Shown here in pieces: positions 45,615 to 54,160 of a stretch of DNA of 64,000 nt (position 1 is its first letter; the number at the start of each line of letters is the position of its first letter). The translations under genes were made by a program, and so were the position numbers. The DNA comes from Streptomyces sp. NBC_00483 (GTDB lineage: Bacteria; Actinomycetota; Actinomycetes; Streptomycetales; Streptomycetaceae). The notes below the pieces were generated by a model that saw only the letters and a list, made by a program, of their open reading frames with translations, did not search any database and was not told the origin of the DNA. The stretch is taken from NCBI RefSeq assembly GCF_036013745.1, contig NZ_CP107880.1:1178001-1242000 (forward strand), written 5' to 3'.

Positions 45615-46288
45615 ATGTCGGACCTGACGAAGGATTCGGAGAGCATCCGAAGCGGAGACTGCCCAGTGAGGCGGAGCTGACCCGGATGTTCGTGGCCAGC
45701 CGCGGAACAGTCAGGGAAGCACTCCGGCTACTCACCAGCCAGCACCTGGTGGTCACCACGCGAGGAGTCACCGGCGGCAGCTTCGTCTCGACGCCCAGCG
45801 CCAGCAGCGTCGCGGAGAACCTGGGCGGTTCGCTCGGACTTCTCGTCAACGCCGAGAACCTGACGGTGGGAAACCTCCTGGAAGGCCGTCTGATCCTGGA
45901 ACCGGTGGCTGCGGGTCTGGCCGCCGAACGCTCCGACCGCGATGCTCTGGAGACACTGCGGGCGACCGCCGCCAGCACCGGCGACCTCGCTCCAGCCCGC
46001 GGCTTCACCGTCCACTGGGACTTCCACGCCGCTCTGGTCTCGGCCACCGGCAACCCCTTGCTCACCCTCATGTGCCGACCCATCAACGAGGTCCTGAGCG
46101 GCCGCCTGCACCGCGACCGCGTCGCCCGCGAGCAGTGGCACGAGGTGGACGCCGACCACATTACGATCCTGCGCGCCGTCGAGGACGGAGACGCCGCCGC
46201 GGCCGAACGCCTCACCCGTGAACACCTGATACGCCTGCGCCACCTGTACGAACAGGTGGAAGCGTCGACACCCCGACAAGGCGAGTAG
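45615..46288 (+). pseudogene. GntR/FadR-family regulator with frameshift in the DNA-binding domain
   Basis: The ATG at 45615 begins SDLTKDSESIRSGD, which should run into RLPSEAEL but changes frame by a small deletion near 45659. From 45665 the frame is intact: LPSEAELTRMFVASRGTVREALRLL (second half of the winged helix), then a FadR-type helical ligand domain (LLEGRLILEPVAAGLAAER ... FHAALVSATGNPLL). Translation from the internal ATG 45686 would give a 200-residue protein lacking half the HTH. It may once have controlled the acid-utilisation operon downstream. Confidence 0.6.
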
Positions 46289-46800
46289 CAGGGCAGACCG
46301 TCCGGGACGCCTACACCCCACCGCCCCCTGTCCGTCACGCAGGCCCAGCAGAACTCGCCGGCGTCCTCGAAGAACGGCTCGGCAACGACAGTCGCACGGA
46401 CGTACGCCCGCGTGGCCAGTTGAGTCGGGTCGCCTCCAAGCCGATCGTCGTCCGTCAACGGGGTGTTGTTGGACGTGCCCTAGAACTCGACATGGCTGAC
46501 GACGGATTCGATGCGCTCCCGACCGTCTCCCAGCTTCGAGGAGCAGTCGTCGACGGCGTTCTGATGGAACCGCCACGAGCAACAAGCCGCCCTCGAAATC
46601 AATGCAGTTGTCCGGTCCGGACTCCTTGTCCTTCCAATCGGTGCGCCTCCGACTCGCCCACCAAGGAACTTATAACTTTCACGGACGAGCACGCGAGAAC
46701 CCCGCACCAGAGACACCATCTCCCCCTTCGACCCCACTCGAATATCGTGACATAGCCGGGCATTTAAACCAGGCCAGATGAAGCCACACGGCGAGAAGGG
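46289..46800. other. Long AT-richer leader region without a gene
   Basis: Roughly 510 bp with no convincing coding frame. GC content drops from about 46660 on, as expected for a regulatory region ahead of the CoA-transferase operon. Confidence 0.45.
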
Positions 46801-46836
46801 TTGACGACACACGAATGACTTATAAGACTCTGCGGC
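46801..46836 (+). promoter_or_regulatory. Candidate promoter for a leaderless acid-utilisation operon
   Basis: TTGACG at 46801-46806 and TAAGAC at 46823-46828, spaced 16 bp, place the start of transcription within a base or two of the ATG at 46837. No Shine-Dalgarno sequence precedes that ATG. This fits a leaderless mRNA, common in actinobacteria. Confidence 0.5.
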
Positions 46837-48024
46837 ATGTCACCCCTGTCAAACCTTCGTGTCGTCGACACCGCCACCCTCTTCGCCGGCCCTCACGCCG
46901 CGTCGATGCTGGGTGACTTCGGTGCGGACGTGATCAAGATCGAGCATCCGCGGCGCGGAGACCCGTCGCGCGGGCACGGGCCGTCCGTCGACGGCGTCGG
47001 CCTGTGGTGGAAGTACCTCTCCCGCAACAAGCGGGCCGCAGCCGTGGACTTGTCGAGCCCGGAGGGCCAGGAGGTTCTGCGTCGAATCCTCGATGAGGCG
47101 GATGTACTGGTGGAGAACTTCCGTCCGGGCACCCTGGAGCGTTGGGGCCTCGGTCCTGATGTGCTGCAGGAGCGCAACCCGCGATTGATCATTGCGAGGA
47201 TGACAGGCTTCGGACAGTTCGGCCCGATGGCCTCCCAGCCGGGATTCGGCACGCTGGCGGAGTCCATGAGCGGGTTCGCCGCAATGACGGGGGATCCGGA
47301 CGGTCCGCCCACGCTGCCCCCGCTCGCGCTCGCCGACGGGGTGGCGGGCCTCGCCATGGCCTACGCGATCATGGTTGCGCTGCGCACACGGGAGGAGACC
47401 GGGCGCGGGCAGGTCATCGACATGGCCATCATCGAACCGCTGCTGGGTCTCCTCGGCCCACAGGTCACGGCCTACCAGGCACTCGGCACCCTGCCCGAGC
47501 GCACCGGAAACCGCTCGAGCAGCAACGCACCCCGCAACATCTACCGCACACGGGACGGTCGTTGGCTGGCCATCTCGACCAGTGCCCAGCCCATCGCGGA
47601 GCGCGTCATGCGCCTGGTCGGCCGCGAAGACGTGGTCACCGAGCCGTGGTTCGCATCAGGAGCTGGCCGCGTCGCTCACGTCGAGGAGCTCGACAAGGCG
47701 GTGGCCTGCTGGATTGCAGCCCGCGACGCCGACGAGGTCATCACCGCGTTCGGCGAGGCGCAGGCTGCGATCGCGCCCATCTACGACGCGTCGGACATCG
47801 TCAAGGACCCGCAGTACCAGGCCCTGGGTACCTTCGTCGAGCTGCCGGACGAGGAACTGGGCAGCGTCACCGTGCAGAACGTCCTCTTCCGTCTGTCGGA
47901 CACCCCCGGTGAGGTCCGGTGGAGCGGCCCCAGCCTGGGCAGTCACACCACGGACGTTCTCACCGACATCGGCTACGACGAGCACACCATCGACAGCCTG
48001 CGCACCGCAGGGGTGATCGCGTGA
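46837..48024 (+). CDS. Family III (CaiB/BaiF) CoA-transferase
   Basis: 395 residues. The N-terminus LRVVDTATLFAGPHAASMLGDFGADVIKIE and the segment NFRPGTLERWGLG are class III CoA-transferase signatures. The catalytic Asp is expected in PLALADGVAGL (~168). These enzymes move CoA from a donor such as succinyl-CoA to a carboxylic acid. The next gene overlaps by 4 bp and encodes a CitE-like lyase, and a 2-hydroxycarboxylate transporter follows. The likely substrate is therefore malate, citramalate or a related acid. Confidence 0.88.
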   Translation: MSPLSNLRVVDTATLFAGPHAASMLGDFGADVIKIEHPRRGDPSRGHGPSVDGVGLWWKYLSRNKRAAAVDLSSPEGQEVLRRILDEADVLVENFRPGTLERWGLGPDVLQERNPRLIIARMTGFGQFGPMASQPGFGTLAESMSGFAAMTGDPDGPPTLPPLALADGVAGLAMAYAIMVALRTREETGRGQVIDMAIIEPLLGLLGPQVTAYQALGTLPERTGNRSSSNAPRNIYRTRDGRWLAISTSAQPIAERVMRLVGREDVVTEPWFASGAGRVAHVEELDKAVACWIAARDADEVITAFGEAQAAIAPIYDASDIVKDPQYQALGTFVELPDEELGSVTVQNVLFRLSDTPGEVRWSGPSLGSHTTDVLTDIGYDEHTIDSLRTAGVIA

Positions 48025-48860
48025 GCGCGACGCCTGTCGTCTGGTTGTACGTCCCAGGCGACCGCCCCGAGCGCTTCGCCAAGGCTCTGTCCAGCGGAGC
48101 GGACGCGGTCATCATCGACCTAGAGGACGCTGTCGCCCCGGCCGCGAAGGACCGGGCCCGAGCACATGTGGCCGACTTCCTCACGGATGACCCCACGGCG
48201 GGGCCGCCCGACATCCAAGTGCGCGTCAACGACCTCGCCACCGCCCGTGGACGGGACGACCTCGCGGCCATCGCGGGACTCCCCGGGCTGGCCTCCGTAC
48301 GCCTGCCCAAGGTGGAGGACACCGAGACACTCGACGTGTTCGACCGCCTGGTACCGGACACGTCCATCGCGGCTTGGGCCCTGCTCGAGTCGGCCCGCGG
48401 GCTCGCGGCCACGACGCGCATCGCGGGACACCCGCGCGTAGCCGGCCTCGCGCTCGGGGAGGTGGACCTCGGCGCGGAACTGTCGATCACCGCGCCGACC
48501 GCGCTGGACCACATCCGCGTGCAGACCGTCCTCGCGGCAGGAGCCGCTGGGCTCGCGCCGGTGGCCATGTCGGTGTACGCCAACATCGCCGACCGCGAGG
48601 GGCTCCTGGAATCCAGCCGCCACGGCCGGACGCTCGGCATGTGGGGGCGAACCGCACTACACCCGGCTCAGATCCCGGCCATCAGGGAGGCCTTCGCCCC
48701 CACCGCCGAAGAAGTGGCCCGCGCCCGCGAGGTCGTCGAGGCCGCCGAAAGCGCCGCGTCCGACGGCATCGGCGCCGTCGCTCTGCCGGACGGCCGTTTC
48801 CTTGACGCACCCGTCCTCGCCAAGGCGCAGCGCGTGCTCGCGCTGGCTGCTCGGCGCTGA
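48021..48860 (+). CDS. CitE-like beta-hydroxyacyl-CoA lyase (HpcH/HpaI family)
   Basis: 279 residues from GTG 48021, overlapping the CoA-transferase stop (GTGA). TIM-barrel signatures: LYVPGDRPERFAKAL, ADAVIIDLEDAV, VRLPKVED, LLESARGL (metal Glu) and LGEVDLGAEL (metal Asp). Stand-alone CitE-like proteins cleave malyl-CoA or citramalyl-CoA to acetyl-CoA plus glyoxylate or pyruvate. Coupling to a CoA-transferase supports that role over citrate lyase, whose other subunits are absent. Confidence 0.87.
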   Translation: MSATPVVWLYVPGDRPERFAKALSSGADAVIIDLEDAVAPAAKDRARAHVADFLTDDPTAGPPDIQVRVNDLATARGRDDLAAIAGLPGLASVRLPKVEDTETLDVFDRLVPDTSIAAWALLESARGLAATTRIAGHPRVAGLALGEVDLGAELSITAPTALDHIRVQTVLAAGAAGLAPVAMSVYANIADREGLLESSRHGRTLGMWGRTALHPAQIPAIREAFAPTAEEVARAREVVEAAESAASDGIGAVALPDGRFLDAPVLAKAQRVLALAARR

Positions 48861-48921
48861 ACCTCATCACGCATACGTCCAACTGCCCACACAGAGCGCG
48901 TCGTTACAGAGAGGTGACGAG

Positions 48922-50298
48922 ATGGCGTCATGGCTGAATTCGGGGACCTCGCAGCAACTTGCGGCCCCGGAGCGGCAGGACGACCCGTCCGCCGAGCCCA
49001 AACGAACCAGATGGACCTGGGACACCGTCTGGTCGAAGCATGTGGGTGTCATCCCACTGCCGATCTACCTGCTGCTCATCGTGGTCCTGGCCGGCCTCGC
49101 CTGGCAGGACGACCTGGCTCCGGACATACCGCACATGGCGGCACTGCTCGGTGTGTGCGGGTACACCTGCCTGGAGGTCGGTCGTCGCATCCCCGTCTTC
49201 CGCGCCATCGGCGGGTCGGTCATCCTTGTCACGTTCCTGCCGGCGTTCCTGGTAGCTCAGGAGTGGATCCCGAAGGACGTCGCCGAGCACATCTCGACGT
49301 TCTACGAGTCGTCGAACATGCTGTACGTCTTCATCTCGGGCATCATCGTCGGCTCGATCCTCAGCATGAACCGGGAGATCCTGGTCAAGGGGCTCCTGAA
49401 GATCTTTCTTCCGCTCTTGGCGGGCTCTGTGGCCGCCCTGCTCGTCGGGTCGCTGGTCGGATGGGCGATCACGGGCGACCTGGAGCACACCATCTTCTAC
49501 ATCGTCGTGCCCGTCATGGGCGGTGGTCTCGGCGAAGGCGCGGTCCCGCTGACTCTCGGCTACTCCCAATCCGGTGCCGGAGAGGCCGGCACCTTGCTGG
49601 CGCAGGTGCTGCCCGTGATTCTGTTCGCCAACGTCTGCGCCATCCTCTGCGCCAGCGCCCTATCGGTACTCGGCCGCCGCCGTCCCCACACCACGGGGAA
49701 CGGCCGACTGCAGCCGAGCTCGGACGCGGACGACATCCCCCACCAACACGAGGGAAAGCCGGGTCCGTTCAACGTACGCATGCTTGCCGCCGCGGGGTTC
49801 ATGGTGGTCGGCCTCTACCTCATCGGCCAGCTGGCGCACGTGACGCTCGACTGGCCCGCCCCGATCGTGATGCTGGGCGTCACCATCGCCCTCAAGCTCA
49901 GCCGCAAGCTCCCGCTCGGCCTGGAGCGGCACGCCTCGATCGTCTACGATTTCATGTCGACCAGCGTGGCGTACCCGCTGATGTTCGCCGTCGGTGTCGC
50001 CTCGACGCCGTGGGACGAGCTGGTCCAGGCGTTCAGCCTGGCGACCGTGGTCACCATCATCGCGACCGTCGTCACCATGGTGTGCGTCGCCTACCTCGTC
50101 GCCTCGCGCCTGCGGATGTACCCGGTCGACACCGCGATCGTCATCGGCACCCACAGCGGACTCGGTGGGACCGGTGACGTCGCGATCCTGAGCGCTGCCA
50201 GGCGCATGGAGCTGATGCCCTTCGCTCAGGTGGCGACCCGGATCGGTGGCGCCGTCACCGTATCCCTCGCCCTCGTCGCGTTCACGAGTCTGCACTGA
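48922..50298 (+). CDS. 2-hydroxycarboxylate transporter (2HCT/CitS family)
   Basis: 458 residues from ATG 48922 (GAGGTG upstream). About 11 membrane helices in two halves, each with a Gly-rich re-entrant motif: GGGLGEGAVPLTLGYS near residue 196 and SGLGGTGDVAIL near residue 412. These are the GGxG motifs of the 2HCT family, which imports citrate, malate or lactate with sodium or protons. It lies 61 bp after the lyase gene and would feed the CoA-transferase and lyase. Confidence 0.87.
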   Translation: MASWLNSGTSQQLAAPERQDDPSAEPKRTRWTWDTVWSKHVGVIPLPIYLLLIVVLAGLAWQDDLAPDIPHMAALLGVCGYTCLEVGRRIPVFRAIGGSVILVTFLPAFLVAQEWIPKDVAEHISTFYESSNMLYVFISGIIVGSILSMNREILVKGLLKIFLPLLAGSVAALLVGSLVGWAITGDLEHTIFYIVVPVMGGGLGEGAVPLTLGYSQSGAGEAGTLLAQVLPVILFANVCAILCASALSVLGRRRPHTTGNGRLQPSSDADDIPHQHEGKPGPFNVRMLAAAGFMVVGLYLIGQLAHVTLDWPAPIVMLGVTIALKLSRKLPLGLERHASIVYDFMSTSVAYPLMFAVGVASTPWDELVQAFSLATVVTIIATVVTMVCVAYLVASRLRMYPVDTAIVIGTHSGLGGTGDVAILSAARRMELMPFAQVATRIGGAVTVSLALVAFTSLH

Positions 50299-50327
50299 CA
50301 CGTACCAGAGGGACGAGGGGAAGCCGC

Positions 50328-50363
50328 GGGACGGCGCGGGCTCACAGGGGTCCGCGCCGTCCC
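50328..50363. terminator. Bidirectional hairpin terminator
   Basis: Perfect 12-bp stem: GGGACGGCGCGG (50328-50339) and its complement (50352-50363). It separates the convergent transporter and GntR genes and overlaps the last codons of the latter. Confidence 0.7.
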
Positions 50364-50980
50364 AGCCGATAGGCGCCACTGAATCCGACGTGCTCGATCA
50401 TGATCCGCTCGGCGGTGTACCCGTCTCCGGCCCGCAGCGCCCGGCACAACTGCTCATGCGCGATCAGTTGGTTCTTGGCCTGGTCGGGGTCGAGCCACAA
50501 CGACGCTCCCGCGGGCACGGAATGACTGTCGTGCAGCGCGCGTGCGTGCTCTCCCAGGAAGGAGGGCCCACCGATGTCGGTGATAGCCAGATGGAAACGA
50601 CGGCTCTGCTCACCGAGCAGCTCGTGCCGTCCCTCCCGCTCGTTCTTCACCATCGCGTCGTGCAGTGCCGTCAGCTCCTGCAACTGGGGCTCAGTGATCG
50701 CGGCAGCGGCAAGTCGCGCCCCCAGTCCCTCCACGACCGCCCTGACCCGGTAGAACTCCAGCAGAGCATCATCTGTGAGATCGATGACCGTCGCGCCCTG
50801 GTGACGCTCGTAGGTGATGAGGCGGTCCCTCTCCAGCCGCCGGAAGGCCTCCCGGACCGGAGTGATCGATACCCCCAGGCGCTCCGCGACCGCTGCCGCC
50901 CGAAGCGGCGTTCCGCCGGCGATCTCGGCGTTGCGGATCTCCTTCGACAGCAAGCCGTAGACGTAATCCGCCTTGCTCAT
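50342..50980 (-). CDS. GntR-family (FCD) transcriptional regulator
   Basis: 212 residues from ATG 50980, chosen for the strong AAGGAG and because the winged helix starts here (SKADYVYGLLSKEIRNAEI). The frame reaches 51109. The winged helix ends near residue 70 (VAERLGVSITPVREAFRRLERDRLI), followed by an FCD ligand-binding helical bundle with metal-site-like His residues. FCD regulators respond to small carboxylic acids, so control of the convergent acid-uptake operon is likely. Confidence 0.87.
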   Translation of the reverse strand: MSKADYVYGLLSKEIRNAEIAGGTPLRAAAVAERLGVSITPVREAFRRLERDRLITYERHQGATVIDLTDDALLEFYRVRAVVEGLGARLAAAAITEPQLQELTALHDAMVKNEREGRHELLGEQSRRFHLAITDIGGPSFLGEHARALHDSHSVPAGASLWLDPDQAKNQLIAHEQLCRALRAGDGYTAERIMIEHVGFSGAYRLGRRGPL

Positions 50981-51461
50981 GGGCTCCTTGGCCGCACTCA
51001 ATTGCTCTCCCGCTGCCACCGTGTGTCTGGCGCCTTCGTACGGCCCAGATTCATAAGGTAGCGCGTCGGTCTCACGCCTCATCGGGGCAGGAACGCCTCC
51101 TCGCCGCATCCTTCGACCTCACCGGCCGAGGGCACCTGCTCAACTCAGTTGGAAGTTCGGCATGATTCTGCGACCGCCGATGTCGTGGGTCGTTGTCCCA
51201 AGTCCTGAGTGCATGCCGTCCGCCCGGACGCCGTGAGGAACATCAACACCGGTCTCTTCCACGTCAGTTCGGGCACCACCCGTCGACCGCGACTGGAACC
51301 CCCCGCCGACGCCGCGGCGGTGTTTTCCTGCACGACGTGGCGAAATCCTTCATCCGCGTTCATCCACGCGTACGGGTTGGAGGCACGGTCTTCACGTCCA
51401 CCCGAGACCGGGGTGTGCAGGATTGCCATCCGATACCCCGTACATATGCAAGATTTTGCCA
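50981..51461. other. Intergenic region without a recognised gene
   Basis: About 480 bp between the divergent GntR and Lrp-type regulators. Short frames exist but none has homology. It probably carries the promoters of both genes; the Lrp promoter is annotated separately. Confidence 0.45.
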
Positions 51462-51496
51462 TTGACCGGCGAAAATTCGCTGGTTAGCGTCAAAGC
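51462..51496 (+). promoter_or_regulatory. Leaderless promoter of the Lrp-type regulator
   Basis: TTGACC (51462-51467), a 17-bp spacer and TAGCGT (51485-51490). The ATG at 51497 lies six bases after the -10, which is the expected +1. No ribosome site is present. This is a textbook SigA-class promoter with a leaderless start. Confidence 0.65.
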
Positions 51497-52504
51497 ATGA
51501 CCCAGGAAGCCCTTTCGGGCAGCATCGACGAGCTGGACCGCCGCGTCATCGCGGCCCTCCAGCTCAACGGTCGTGCCCCGTGGAGTGCGGTCGCGCGGTG
51601 GGTGGGTGCCAGTGAGACCACGGCCCAGCGCCGCTACACGGCCATGCGCGAGCGGGGACTGCTGCGGGTCACCGGCACCCTGGAGCTCGACCGCACACGG
51701 CAGGGCTCCTCCATGCTGGTCCGGGTGCAGGCCCGGCCGGGGCGCGGCCTTGAGGTCGCGGCCAGGTTCGCGGAGAGTCCCGATGTCCGCTTCGTGGCCG
51801 TCGTCACAGGGTCCGCCGACGTCATCGTCGACTTCGTCGCCCGCGACAACGAGGAAATGCTGCGGATGCTGTTTACCGACCTGCCGGCGGCGGACCTCAT
51901 CACGAGCACCGAGGCGGCCCCTGTCATCCGATCGTTCACCACGGCGGCGATGTGGGACACCGGGCTGCTCCCGCCGGCCGCGGTCGCCGCGCTGCGGCCG
52001 GACCCGTGGTCACCCGCAGGAGACCGGCCCGGCAGGGACCGCGCACCGCAGGCGCTCACCCCGCTCGAGCAGGAGATCGCCACCGCCCTGCGGGAGGACG
52101 GTCGGGTGCAGGTCAGCATGCTGGCCCGCCAACTGAAGCATGCGCAGTCAAGTGTCGCGCGCGCCATGGACCGACTCATCTCCCGGGGCATTCTCCAGTT
52201 CCGTACGCTTGTGCAACCGCCACTCCTCGGGTTCGACGCGGAGTTCATGGTGTGGCTGTCCATCGAGCCCGATCAACTGGATGCCGCGGGCAGGCAGCTC
52301 GCCAAGCATCCGGGCACGAAGTTCCTCAGCGCGGCAACCGGGCGTTTCAACCTCGTCGGGCACGTGGTGCTGCCCCGCCGCGCGGACCTCTTCCCCTACA
52401 CCCGGGATGTCATCGGAGCGTTGCCCGGCCTCATGGCATCCGACGTGACCCTGCACCTCGTCACCATGAAGTACTCCTGGCACCGCATGGTCCACCCCGC
52501 CTGA
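51497..52504 (+). CDS. Two-module Lrp/AsnC-family regulator
   Basis: 335 residues, about twice the normal length. It has two AsnC-type HTH plus RAM-like units in tandem: DELDRRVIAALQLNGRAPWSAVARWVGASETTAQRRY at the N-terminus, and a second HTH at ~190-240 (QEIATALREDGRVQVSMLARQL). Each is followed by an alpha/beta effector domain. Double Lrp proteins are known in actinobacteria and may bind as pseudo-dimers. Target unknown; the immediate downstream DNA is an IS element. Confidence 0.85.
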   Translation: MTQEALSGSIDELDRRVIAALQLNGRAPWSAVARWVGASETTAQRRYTAMRERGLLRVTGTLELDRTRQGSSMLVRVQARPGRGLEVAARFAESPDVRFVAVVTGSADVIVDFVARDNEEMLRMLFTDLPAADLITSTEAAPVIRSFTTAAMWDTGLLPPAAVAALRPDPWSPAGDRPGRDRAPQALTPLEQEIATALREDGRVQVSMLARQLKHAQSSVARAMDRLISRGILQFRTLVQPPLLGFDAEFMVWLSIEPDQLDAAGRQLAKHPGTKFLSAATGRFNLVGHVVLPRRADLFPYTRDVIGALPGLMASDVTLHLVTMKYSWHRMVHPA

Positions 52505-52749
52505 ACCCTCGGCCCGCCGTCGAACTCGCGCATCGTCGCGCGAGCACACGCCTCACCACCCGATTCCGAACGCCCGGCTCCGCCCCCCGTTATGAACGGC
52601 CAGCCCCGAACAGCCGCTCCAGAACGTCCGGTTGCGAATGGCCAGTACCCAAGGATTGCCCCCTCTTCCGTGGAGTTGCTGGTGTGTTCCAGGTCTGATG
52701 GCGTCGAGTTGCTGGACAATTGACCGTTCAGCAGCCTTCGGAGGCCGTC

Positions 52750-53052
52750 ATGCCCCGCAGCTATCCGCCCGAGTTCCGCCGTAAGGTCCTTGATCTCGTC
52801 GAGTCCGGCCGGAAGATCGCCGAGGTGGCCAAGCTCCTCGGCATCAGCGATCAGACGATCTACGCCTGGCGGCGCCAACACCTGATTGATACCGGGCAGG
52901 TGCCCGGCACCACCAGCAAGGAAAGTTCTGAGCTGGCTGCGGCTCGCCGCCGGATCACCGAGCTGGAGGCCGAGTTGGCCATCCACCGGCGGGCCGCCGA
53001 GCTGCTGGGCGAGGTGACGTCCCCAAAAGGCGGTTCGAAGCCATCCACGTGA
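52750..53052 (+). CDS. IS3-family transposase OrfA (copy 3)
   Basis: 100 residues from ATG 52750; HTH IAEVAKLLGISDQTIYAWRRQ and a coiled-coil tail. The frame relation to orfB is -1, through a run near CCAAAAGG (53023-53030). Confidence 0.88.
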   Translation: MPRSYPPEFRRKVLDLVESGRKIAEVAKLLGISDQTIYAWRRQHLIDTGQVPGTTSKESSELAAARRRITELEAELAIHRRAAELLGEVTSPKGGSKPST

Positions 53053-53894
53053 TGGCCCAGGAGCACCTGCCCGTGCAGCTCGCCTGCCGGGTGCTGCACG
53101 TCGCGGAGTCCGGCTACTACGCCTGGCGCGTGAGACCGCCGTCGAACCGCCTGGTCAAGCATGCCTGGCTGACCGAGGCCATCGTCGGCATTCATGCCGC
53201 TTCCCGCGGCACCTACGGTTCGCGCCGAGTGCATGCCGAGCTCGACCTGGGGCTGAGCATCCACGTCAGCCACGGCACCGTGGAACTGCTGATGCAGCGA
53301 GCCGGCCTGCACGGACTGCCCGGTAACCGCCGCCCCCGCGCCAAGCACGTCACCCCCTCAGTCGAGGACCTGGTGGAGCGCAACTTCACCCGGCACGCTC
53401 GTGACCAGCTGTGGGTCACCGACATCACCGAACACCCCACCTTCGAGGGCAAGGTGTACTGCGCGGTCGTCCTGGACACGTTCTCCCGCCGAGTGGTGGG
53501 CTGGTCGATCGACGCCTCACCCACCGCGGCCCTGAACACCAACGCCCTGGCCATGGCGATCGGCAACCGTTCCCCACAACCCGGCGGCACCATCATTCAC
53601 TCCGATCACGGGGTGCAGTTCGGCTCCTGGGCCTTTACCGAACGAGCCCACGCGTCCGGACTGTTGCCCTCGATGGGCTCCATCGGAGACTGCGTGGACA
53701 ACGCGATGATGGAGTCCTTCTGGGCCCGAGTCCAGGTCGAACTGCTCAACCGCAGAAGATGGTGGACCCGGATGGAGCTCTCCACCGCGCTCTTCGAGTA
53801 CCTCGAGATCTTCCACAACCGGCAGCGGAGGCATTCCGCACTGGGCATGCTCAGCCCGGTGGAGTACGAACTCCGCACACCACCGGTAGCGTGA
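53049..53894 (+). CDS. IS3-family transposase OrfB with DDE domain (copy 3)
   Basis: 281 residues; its start overlaps the orfA stop (ATGATG). The HTH_21 region is followed by the rve core with WVTDITEH, IHSDHGVQF and MMESFW, so the DDE triad is complete. It seems intact. Confidence 0.88.
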   Translation: MMAQEHLPVQLACRVLHVAESGYYAWRVRPPSNRLVKHAWLTEAIVGIHAASRGTYGSRRVHAELDLGLSIHVSHGTVELLMQRAGLHGLPGNRRPRAKHVTPSVEDLVERNFTRHARDQLWVTDITEHPTFEGKVYCAVVLDTFSRRVVGWSIDASPTAALNTNALAMAIGNRSPQPGGTIIHSDHGVQFGSWAFTERAHASGLLPSMGSIGDCVDNAMMESFWARVQVELLNRRRWWTRMELSTALFEYLEIFHNRQRRHSALGMLSPVEYELRTPPVA

Positions 53895-54160
53895 AACCAA
53901 GTAACTCGGCTCCACTCAACTCGGGACACACCAAAACAGCCCGCCCCGACATACGTCGACACGATCGCCCTGACGGCATCCTCCATGAGTACCAACATGC
54001 CTCATAACCAGCGCGGATGAGGTTTTCGGCAAGCGCAGGGTCACGATGCCCACCTTCACCCGCGACGGTGACCGTCGCGCTCATGACGTCGCACCATACG
54101 ACCCCCATGCCCAGCACCCGCACTGATCCACCCACCCCAGCAAGAGCCATCAGAAGCGAC

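Larger units (their letters stand above)
52680..53933 (+). mobile_element. IS3-family insertion sequence, copy 3 (1254 bp)
   Basis: Imperfect ~36-bp inverted ends: TGGTGTGTTCC from 52680 and the complement ending ...GACACACCA at 53933. They flank orfA and orfB. No 3-bp target duplication is evident. The transposase differs from copies 1 and 2. Confidence 0.82.
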
